Assembly: GCA_002394965.1 (NCBI GenBank) | Contig: DGVL01000047.1 | Location: forward strand, 1-15,779 | Reading direction: 5' to 3' | Origin: Lachnospira sp. UBA4285 | GTDB lineage: Bacteria; Bacillota; Clostridia; Lachnospirales; Lachnospiraceae | DNA: 15,779 bases | Part shown: in pieces, positions 1 through 5,190 of the stretch | How the letters are laid out: the number at the start of each line of letters is the position of its first letter | Position numbering within the stretch: the stretch's first letter is position 1 | The notes under the pieces: model-generated | What the model saw: only the letters and a program-made list of their open reading frames with translations | What the model was told of the DNA's origin: nothing | Database searches by the model: none | Translations under genes and position numbers: made by a program

Positions 1-372
1 GGTATCCTTGTTGGCACCGCAGAAACCATCGATGACATAGAGCTTCTTTCCGGAGAGCTCCTTCTTTGCAAGCTCCTTGCAGGCCTTCCATGCTTCCTCG
101 GAAGCCGGATGGTTATCGTTCGGATATTCGTCGCTTGTCCACCATACAGTGTCCTTGGAATTCTCGTCCATGACAATGAACTTGTCCTTAGGAGAACGTC
201 CTGTATAGATACCAGTAAATACGTCAACAGCGCCCAGCTCGCTCACTCTGCCCACTTCATAACCGGTGAGTTCCGGCTTTGTCTCTTCCTTGAAGAGCTC
301 TTCGTAGGACGGATTGTAAACGACTTCTGTCGTTCCTGTAATACCGTACTGTGTCAGATCAATCTTTGACAT
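1..372 (-). CDS. pckA: Phosphoenolpyruvate carboxykinase (ATP), N-terminal part, cut by window edge
   Basis: This is the first 124 codons of a minus-strand gene that continues past position 1. PckA interconverts oxaloacetate plus ATP with PEP, CO2 and ADP in the cytoplasm; in fermenting anaerobes it often runs towards oxaloacetate and succinate. The visible N-terminus matches the ATP-dependent family, including the substrate-binding stretch [11 protein letters not shown] at residues 57-67, whose Arg59 corresponds to the conserved PEP/oxaloacetate-contacting arginine, followed by the conserved DTVWW at 74-78. The P-loop and metal-binding residues lie outside the window (family members are about 530-540 aa). 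The ATG at 370-372 is preceded by the ribosome binding site GGGAGGT (381-387 on the plus strand) at 8 nt spacing, so the start is well supported. It is divergent from the hydrogenase gene. Confidence 0.95.
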   Translation of the reverse strand, partial: MSKIDLTQYGITGTTEVVYNPSYEELFKEETKPELTGYEVGRVSELGAVDVFTGIYTGRSPKDKFIVMDENSKDTVWWTSDEYPNDNHPASEEAWKACKELAKKELSGKKLYVIDGFCGANKDT

Positions 373-420
373 TTTCTGAAACCTCCCAAATCGTTTGGCT
401 TTGTTCCATTACCACGAGAC

Positions 421-448
421 ATTTTACCATATCCGCGGTCATTGTCGA
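421..448 (-). promoter_or_regulatory. Predicted pckA promoter (extended -10)
   Basis: Read on the minus strand there is a -35-like TCGACA (443-448), a 16-nt spacer and a -10-like TAAAAT (421-426) preceded by TG one base upstream (428-429), giving an extended -10. It points towards pckA and predicts a transcript start near 414, about 40 nt upstream of the start codon. This is seen by eye only. Confidence 0.55.
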
Positions 449-457
449 GTAAAAATA

Positions 458-475
458 TTGTGAAATCCGCAACAA
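458..475. promoter_or_regulatory. Candidate Rex (redox-sensing repressor) operator
   Basis: The 18-bp element TTGTGAAATCCGCAACAA has TTGT and ACAA arms exactly 10 nt apart, the geometry of the Rex consensus TTGTGAANNNNTTCACAA. The left half (TTGTGAA) is perfect; the right half (GCAACAA) departs from the consensus at three positions. It starts 10 bp upstream of the predicted pckA -35 and lies 67 bp upstream of the predicted hydrogenase -35. Rex senses NADH/NAD+ and is known to control hydrogenase and fermentation genes in Clostridia. No rex gene is in the window, so the assignment rests on the motif and context. Confidence 0.35.
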
Positions 476-541
476 TCTTAAAATTCTTTATGATTATGTC
501 TCGTTTCTATCAGAAATGAATCCACGTTCTTTCCCGCGGCA

Positions 542-570
542 TTTACGAATCTGTCCGCAGCCTTTATAAT
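542..570 (+). promoter_or_regulatory. Predicted promoter of the hydrogenase gene
   Basis: A perfect -10 TATAAT (565-570) lies 17 nt downstream of a weak -35 TTTACG (542-547). The predicted transcript start is near 577, leaving a leader of roughly 58 nt before the TTG start codon. Confidence 0.6.
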
Positions 571-591
571 AGTGACAGAATCATAAATCGT

Positions 592-601
592 GTCTTAAGA
601 C
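592..601. promoter_or_regulatory. Perfect 10-bp palindrome in the hydrogenase leader
   Basis: GTCTTAAGAC is a perfect palindrome located about 15-25 nt downstream of the predicted transcript start and about 20 nt upstream of the ribosome binding site. The position suits a roadblock operator, but palindromes this short also occur by chance. Confidence 0.25.
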
Positions 602-618
602 CATTGCAGACAGACTAC

Positions 619-629
619 AAAGGAGGTGA
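619..629 (+). promoter_or_regulatory. Strong Shine-Dalgarno sequence that decides a TTG start
   Basis: AAAGGAGGTGA is an almost complete complement of the 16S rRNA 3' end. It ends 5 nt before TTG 635 and overlaps the competing GTG 626, making the TTG the likely initiation codon of the hydrogenase gene. Confidence 0.75.
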
Positions 630-634
630 CTTCC

Positions 635-2245
635 TTGCGAGGTGTCAGAACCACCAAGAGCGACCTGCGGCAGAAAGTCTTCACCGAGATCGCCCGTATG
701 GCCTACAGCAATGAAGGACCGGAGGCGCTGGACAATCTTCCTTATAAGATCATACCGGGCGAGATGGCTTCTGTGCGCTCCAATATATTCCTTGAGCGCG
801 AGATCGTCCGCGAGCGGCTGCGCGTTGCCATGGGCCTTTCCATCCGGAAAATCACGGAACACCACAAAGTGTCCGAGGGTGTCGACGAAAGCATGATCGC
901 CGAAAAATACTACGAACCCCCGCTCGTCGACATCATCAAGTTCGCTTGCAATTCCTGCCCTGTGAACCGGGTCTTTGTCACCAATGGATGCCAGGGATGC
1001 CTGGAACATCCGTGCGTCGAGGTATGCCCCAAAAAGGCTGTCTCCATGTCAGGCGGCCATTCCGTCATAGACCAGGACAGATGCATCCGGTGCGGCCGCT
1101 GCGTTGCCGCCTGCCCGTACCACGCCATCATCCATCAGGAGCGGCCCTGCGAAAAGGCATGCGGCGTCGGTGCCATTCACGCGGACAAGTACGGCCGCGC
1201 GGAAATTGACCAGGGCAAATGTGTTGCCTGCGGAATGTGCCTGGTCTCCTGTCCCTTCGCGGCGATTGTCGACAAGAGCCAGATCTTCCAGACCATCAAG
1301 GCGATCCAGAGCAGCACACCGGTGTATGCCATCGTCGCTCCCGCCATCGCCGGACAGTTCGGGAAAGATTTCACGCAGAACAGGATCCGCTCCGCATTCA
1401 AGGCACTTGGATTTACAGACGTGGCCGAAGTGGCTGTCGGAGCGGATCTGTGCACGATCGAGGAGGCAAAGGATTTTCTGCGCGAGGTGCCGGATAAGCT
1501 TCGCTTCATGGGCACCAGCTGCTGCCCTGCCTGGGCCATGATGGCCAAGAAGAATTTTCCGGATTACGCAAAGAACATATCCATGACTCTCACGCCGATG
1601 GTTCTGACGGCAAGGCTTCTGAAGGAATATCATCCGGAATGCAAGATCGCCTTTATCGGCCCTTGCCTCTCCAAGAAGCAGGAGGCCAGCCGGCGCTCTG
1701 TCAAGAGTTATGTCGACTTCTGTCTTACCTTTGAGGAACTCCTGGGAATGTTCATAGCGAAAGATGTTGACTTCACGAAACTGCCGGAAGACGAGCCGCT
1801 GCACGAGGCAAGTGCTGATGGACGCGGATTCGCGAAGAGCGGCGGCGTCGCGCAGGCAGTTGTCAATTACATCAAGAAGATCGATCCGGACCGCCAGGTC
1901 AAGGTGGAACGCGCTGACGGACTGGCCGAGTGCAGGAAGATGATGATGATCGCAACGAAAACGCACAAGTACGACGGATATCTTCTGGAAGGCATGGGCT
2001 GCCCCGGAGGCTGTATCGCCGGTGCGGGTGTCATTCAGCCGGTTGAAAAATCCGTGAAGAACCTGGGAACCTCCATGGATGAAGCAGATTTCCGACAGGC
2101 AGCTGATACGGAATTTGCTGACTGGATTCCATCTCTGATTAATCTGGACGACACGTTCCGGGAGTTTGAAAAAGAATCTGCGGCAGCAGATTCAAACAAG
2201 CGCAGGAAGACATCCAGAAAAGAAAAAGAAAAGAAAAAATCGTAA
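635..2245 (+). CDS. Monomeric [FeFe] hydrogenase, group B-like
   Basis: The 536-residue product should catalyse reversible H+ reduction to H2, or sense H2 or redox state, through an H-cluster. The three H-cluster motifs are visible: TSCCPAW (residues 294-300), GPCLSKKQEA (342-351) and EGMGCPGGC (452-460). They supply the four expected cysteine ligands (C297, C344, C456, C460) and the proton-relay cysteine C296. Upstream are two CxxCxxCxxxCP ferredoxin motifs (C150-C160 and C196-C206) and extra cysteines at 105-131. Alanine in L1, and glycine replacing the methionine before PC in L2, resemble group B rather than group A enzymes. The C-terminal 20 residues are strongly basic and low-complexity. 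The TTG at 635 is chosen because an ideal AGGAGGTGA (621-629) precedes it at good spacing; the in-frame GTG at 626 lies inside that Shine-Dalgarno sequence. It is followed 24 nt later by a membrane protein gene. Confidence 0.88.
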   Translation: MRGVRTTKSDLRQKVFTEIARMAYSNEGPEALDNLPYKIIPGEMASVRSNIFLEREIVRERLRVAMGLSIRKITEHHKVSEGVDESMIAEKYYEPPLVDIIKFACNSCPVNRVFVTNGCQGCLEHPCVEVCPKKAVSMSGGHSVIDQDRCIRCGRCVAACPYHAIIHQERPCEKACGVGAIHADKYGRAEIDQGKCVACGMCLVSCPFAAIVDKSQIFQTIKAIQSSTPVYAIVAPAIAGQFGKDFTQNRIRSAFKALGFTDVAEVAVGADLCTIEEAKDFLREVPDKLRFMGTSCCPAWAMMAKKNFPDYAKNISMTLTPMVLTARLLKEYHPECKIAFIGPCLSKKQEASRRSVKSYVDFCLTFEELLGMFIAKDVDFTKLPEDEPLHEASADGRGFAKSGGVAQAVVNYIKKIDPDRQVKVERADGLAECRKMMMIATKTHKYDGYLLEGMGCPGGCIAGAGVIQPVEKSVKNLGTSMDEADFRQAADTEFADWIPSLINLDDTFREFEKESAAADSNKRRKTSRKEKEKKKS

Positions 2246-2269
2246 TGTTCTTCCGGGAGATTTGATGAC

Positions 2270-2824
2270 ATGAACACAAATATAAAAAAGCTGACGACTG
2301 CAGCACTCCTGCTGGCCATCTGCATTGCCAGTATGTTTCTGAAAAATACGAGCGTCTTCATAACAGGCCCGATTGTAAATGCCTGTCTTATTCTCGCGGC
2401 AATCTGCTGTGGGCTGGAGTATGGCCTGATCTTAAGCGTCGTGACACCGGTACTCTCATTTTTCATCACCGGCAGTCCTGTCATCGCGGCAATCCCTGTG
2501 CTTATGATCATGATTGCACTCGGCAATGTCATACTTATCGTCATCATGTGGCTGTTCTCCGTGCGGCTTTCAAGACCCTCGGGAAAAGGCAGTCGTCTCG
2601 CAATCGGCGGTATCACCGGCTCGTTCATGAAGGCTGCCTTCATGTGGGGCTCAATCAGTCAGCTGATTCTTCCGGCATATCTTCCTGAGAAAATGCAGAA
2701 GATGCTGCCGGTTCTCCAGGCACAATTTTCCACAACCCAGCTCATCACAGCTCTGGTCGGAACAGGCCTTGCCGGTTGCATCTGGCAGGCACTGGTTCGC
2801 GCAAAAGTCGTGTCAAAAGAATAA
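2270..2824 (+). CDS. ECF-transporter S-component-like integral membrane protein
   Basis: This 184-residue, very hydrophobic protein has about five or six predicted membrane segments (roughly 8-24, 29-48, 50-67, 70-97, 112-135 and 155-176). Size and pattern fit the substrate-capture (S) subunits of energy-coupling-factor vitamin/cofactor transporters. The first helix carries overlapping AxxxA spacing (A12, A16, A20), the motif by which S components dock on the EcfT subunit. The substrate cannot be read from sequence, and no EcfA or EcfT gene is nearby, as is usual for group II ECF systems that share one energizing module. The start is supported by GGGAGA (2255-2260), 9 nt upstream. It lies 24 nt after the hydrogenase stop and so is probably co-transcribed, suggesting a role linked to hydrogenase cofactor supply or redox metabolism. 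That link is inference. Confidence 0.7.
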   Translation: MNTNIKKLTTAALLLAICIASMFLKNTSVFITGPIVNACLILAAICCGLEYGLILSVVTPVLSFFITGSPVIAAIPVLMIMIALGNVILIVIMWLFSVRLSRPSGKGSRLAIGGITGSFMKAAFMWGSISQLILPAYLPEKMQKMLPVLQAQFSTTQLITALVGTGLAGCIWQALVRAKVVSKE

Positions 2825-2850
2825 AAAATGCATGTACGAAAACATGCATT
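2821..2850 (-). terminator. Minus-strand intrinsic terminator (distal)
   Basis: A perfect 9-bp stem (AATGCATGT at 2827-2835 with ACATGCATT at 2842-2850, 6-nt loop) is followed on the minus strand by a run of T. It overlaps the stop codon of the plus-strand membrane protein gene, and probably ends any readthrough from the minus-strand dehydrogenase unit. Confidence 0.6.
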
Positions 2851-2914
2851 ACAAAGACTCCGTACACGGCCGGTAGGGACAGCGTGCTCTTGCCGATGCC
2901 TCAGCGCAGTCCGT

Positions 2915-2966
2915 AAAAATAAGTGCCGGAAAGGAAATTGATCCATCCCGGCACTTTTCTTTTGCT
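2915..2966. terminator. Bidirectional intrinsic terminator between convergent operons
   Basis: The perfect 9-bp stem AAGTGCCGG (2921-2929) with CCGGCACTT (2948-2956) encloses an 18-nt loop. It is flanked on the plus side by TTCTTTT and on the minus side by a T-rich tract (plus-strand AAAAATAA before the stem). It can serve both the hydrogenase unit and the dehydrogenase unit that meet here. Confidence 0.75.
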
Positions 2967-2976
2967 TATCTTCGAA

Positions 2977-4143
2977 TCAGTATGTGCTGTCCATATCTGC
3001 ATTCGTGGACTCGACTACATGCTCTTTCTTTACCGAATTCGCTCGCTTCTCATTAAGCAGCTTCAGGAACAGATCCTCGTCAAACGGGATCTCCACCGGC
3101 TGTTTGAGCCATGCCGACAGATGCATTGCGTTGGAGAGCGTCAGTCCGCGGATTCCTTCTCTTCCGTCCGCCACCAGCGGTGCGCCATGAAGGATGTGAT
3201 CGGCAAAGGCCTGCAGGACGCCGTTGTGCTGCGGATTGTCTGTGCTCAGCTCAAAGTGCACTTCGTGTCCTGACGGCTTCTTGAACCCTTCCGTCGCCTC
3301 AAAGCAGTACTTGCGCTCGTTCTCATCCAGCTCATAGACGTAAAGCTTGTCGTGCTCGACGATGATCTGCGCCCTCTCGAGGTCAACCTCAAACCGGTTG
3401 TCACCCGGCGCATCGCCCGTCGATGTGATGAATACACCCGTGGCTCCGTTCGGGAATTCCATGAAGCAGGTCACGTCGTCTTCCACTTCGATGTGATGCC
3501 ACTTGCCCTCGTACATGAACGCCTGAACTTTCTTCGGCAGACCACAGATCCACTGCAACAGATCCAGCTGGTGCGGGCACTGATTGAGCAGCACACCGCC
3601 GCCCTCACCGTTCCATGTTGCGCGCCAGTCGCCCGAGTCATAATACTGCTGCGTTCTGTACCAGTCCGTGATGATCCAGTTCACCCGCTTGATGGCACCG
3701 TACTGACCGCTTGTGACAAGCTCGTGCATCTTGATATACAGCGGATTCGTGCGCTGGTTGAACATCATGGCGAATGTGACGTCCGGATGCTTATCGGCTT
3801 CAGCGATTTCCTCGCGAACCTGCTTCGTGTACACACCTGCCGGCTTCTCCGACATGACATGCAGGCCCTTTTTCATCGCCCGGATAGCAAAGCCCGGATG
3901 ATCGTAATGCGGCACGGCAATCAGAACAGCCGTCACAGCCGGGTCGTTCATCAGCTGCGTCTCATTCTCGTAAATCGCAACGGTATCCGGGAGATTTTCC
4001 TTCGCCCACTCGCGCCGGCTGCTCTTCTTGTCCGCAACCGCGACAAGCCGCATTCCCTTTATGTCTCCCTTCGCAATGCGCAGCGCATGGGAAGAACCCA
4101 TGTTGCCGACACCGATGATGCCGATTCTCACTTCTTCACACAT
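2977..4143 (-). CDS. Gfo/Idh/MocA family NAD(P)-dependent oxidoreductase
   Basis: The 388-residue cytoplasmic enzyme probably oxidises or reduces a hydroxyl of a sugar, inositol or glycoside with a nicotinamide cofactor. The N-terminal Rossmann fold has the dinucleotide-binding GVGNMG at residues 11-16, and the family signature EKP is at 99-101. The C-terminal domain contains GGGVLLNQCPHQLD (181-194), with H191 as the probable catalytic histidine; the usual acid four residues before the His is asparagine here (N187). The length is typical. The start codon directly abuts the TAA of the upstream TIM-barrel gene (TAAATG), so the two are translated from one message. The pairing points to a sugar or glycoside catabolic pathway, but the substrate is not identifiable from sequence. 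The C-terminal 20 residues are polar and probably disordered. Confidence 0.88.
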   Translation of the reverse strand: MCEEVRIGIIGVGNMGSSHALRIAKGDIKGMRLVAVADKKSSRREWAKENLPDTVAIYENETQLMNDPAVTAVLIAVPHYDHPGFAIRAMKKGLHVMSEKPAGVYTKQVREEIAEADKHPDVTFAMMFNQRTNPLYIKMHELVTSGQYGAIKRVNWIITDWYRTQQYYDSGDWRATWNGEGGGVLLNQCPHQLDLLQWICGLPKKVQAFMYEGKWHHIEVEDDVTCFMEFPNGATGVFITSTGDAPGDNRFEVDLERAQIIVEHDKLYVYELDENERKYCFEATEGFKKPSGHEVHFELSTDNPQHNGVLQAFADHILHGAPLVADGREGIRGLTLSNAMHLSAWLKQPVEIPFDEDLFLKLLNEKRANSVKKEHVVESTNADMDSTY

Positions 4144-5016
4144 TTATCTGTCCTCTCCGTAACCACAGCCGGCCAGAATCTCCCGGAGCGCGCCGCAGGC
4201 CGCGTCAAAAGCCTCGTCGTTAGTCCGGTACTGATATACTCCGCCGATCATACTCTTTGCACCTTCCTGCTCAAGTCCCCGGAGACTGCCGAAAACCTTC
4301 AGGTGCGGCTCCACCGTGAACTCTCTTCCGCCCTGGGCAAGATATTCCCTGACGATTTCCGGCACATGGCCTTCGCCCTTTCCGGCCGGAACCACCCGCA
4401 TGTCGGAGAATGCGTCTTTGATATGCATATAGAATATGTGGTCTTTCAGCATCTCCCATGCAGAAAGTGTTTCCTGACCGCACTGTACGAAGTTGGCCGG
4501 GTCGAAAACCCCGCGGATCCGCGGAACACTTGTCAGAATGTCAAAGCAGCGGCTCGCAATGTCGCCGTATATCCCCTTCTCGTTCTCATGACACAGCACA
4601 ACGTCCTCTGCCTGCGCGATGTCAGCCATCTTGTTCAGGCGGTACAGAACTTCACCGCGGTACTTTTCCGGCTTGTCTTCCTCCGGATAGTAAAATGAAA
4701 ACATCCGGATATACTTCGTGCCAAGAATGTGCGCAATCTCGATCGTCCGGCGCAGCTTCTCAAGGTGTTCCTCCCAGCTGTCCGTCACAATGTTGATCTT
4801 GCCAATCGGCGAGCCGATCGACCACACCTTCAGTCCGGCGTCATCCAGCTTCTTCTTCACCGCTCTGGCTGTGCCATCCGAGATCGCCGTCACGTTCACA
4901 CCATCAACGCCCCGGATCTCGAGCCCCTGGAGGCCGTTGCGAAGACACGCCTTGATCTGCCCGTCGATCATCGGAGAGGCTTCATCGGCAAATGCATTCA
5001 GATTCAGCTTTTCCAT
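4144..5016 (-). CDS. Sugar phosphate isomerase/epimerase family protein (xylose-isomerase-like TIM barrel)
   Basis: The 290-residue protein belongs to the AP-endonuclease-2 / xylose-isomerase-like TIM-barrel superfamily. These are metal-dependent isomerases, epimerases or dehydratases acting on sugars and inositols. The expected metal ligands occur at the ends of successive strands: E144 in CHENE, D172 in FDPAN, H198 in MHIKD and E236 in VEPHL. The length is normal and no signal peptide is visible. The ribosome binding site GGAGGG (5021-5026) precedes the ATG closely. It is the first gene of a two-gene minus-strand unit with the Gfo/Idh dehydrogenase. The combination resembles inositol-type (IolE/IolG-like) and 3-keto-glycoside pathways, where a dehydrogenase and a TIM-barrel enzyme act in sequence. 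The exact reaction is unknown. Confidence 0.85.
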   Translation of the reverse strand: MEKLNLNAFADEASPMIDGQIKACLRNGLQGLEIRGVDGVNVTAISDGTARAVKKKLDDAGLKVWSIGSPIGKINIVTDSWEEHLEKLRRTIEIAHILGTKYIRMFSFYYPEEDKPEKYRGEVLYRLNKMADIAQAEDVVLCHENEKGIYGDIASRCFDILTSVPRIRGVFDPANFVQCGQETLSAWEMLKDHIFYMHIKDAFSDMRVVPAGKGEGHVPEIVREYLAQGGREFTVEPHLKVFGSLRGLEQEGAKSMIGGVYQYRTNDEAFDAACGALREILAGCGYGEDR

Positions 5017-5045
5017 TTTTCCCTCCTGTAACCTGATATGACCTT

Positions 5046-5051
5046 ATTATA
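5046..5051 (-). promoter_or_regulatory. -10 element for the TIM-barrel / dehydrogenase unit
   Basis: A perfect TATAAT on the minus strand sits 30 bp upstream of the start codon. No convincing -35 lies at 16-18 nt (the hexamer at 17 nt reads TTTTAT), so an activator may be needed, or the true promoter lies elsewhere. Confidence 0.45.
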
Positions 5052-5120
5052 CAATGAAAATATGTACGATAAAACTTGAAACTTCGCAAAATATATGTCG
5101 GTATTACACAATCGGCACAC

Positions 5121-5168
5121 AAAAAGGGCTGCCGCCCTTCATGCCTCCTGGCACAATGAGCAGCAGCC
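5121..5168 (-). terminator. Intrinsic terminator of the MMPL / heptad-repeat operon
   Basis: Read on the minus strand, GGCTGCTGC (5160-5168) can pair with GCGGCAGCC (5127-5135) with one G-U pair, followed by CTTTTTG (the A run at 5121-5125 on plus). A shorter alternative stem, AAGGGC with GCCCTT (5124-5139) and a 4-nt loop, precedes the same T run. It lies about 25 bp downstream of the stop codon of the heptad-repeat gene. Confidence 0.7.
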
Positions 5169-5190
5169 TGTGCTTGTCAGACTTCCAGAA

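Larger units (their letters stand above)
414..504. repeat. 9-bp inverted repeat flanking the pckA promoter
   Basis: ACGAGACAT at 414-422 and its exact reverse complement ATGTCTCGT at 496-504 are separated by 73 bp. The proximal arm covers the predicted pckA start point and overlaps the -10 element; the distal arm is upstream of the -35 and the Rex-like site. Arm centres are 82 bp apart, close to eight helical turns. It could be paired operator half-sites for a looping regulator, or chance. Confidence 0.35.

Noticed and set aside
461..474. Possible CcpA cre site TGAAATCCGCAACA upstream of pckA
   Set aside because: It misses two of the core positions, and the central CG does not sit in the required register; the Rex-like reading of the same bases fits better.
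626..634. GTG start at 626 for the hydrogenase
   Set aside because: The GTG is part of the Shine-Dalgarno sequence AGGAGGTGA; the TTG at 635 has correct spacing from it.
1049..1966. 305-codon minus-strand open frame antisense to the hydrogenase gene
   Set aside because: The plus-strand reading carries all H-cluster and ferredoxin motifs; the antisense frame is a by-product of GC-rich codon use.
3352..4698. Long 448-codon plus-strand open frame antisense to the dehydrogenase and TIM-barrel genes
   Set aside because: It is a shadow frame: both minus-strand genes have clear family motifs, ribosome binding sites and coupled starts, while this frame shows no recognisable domain.
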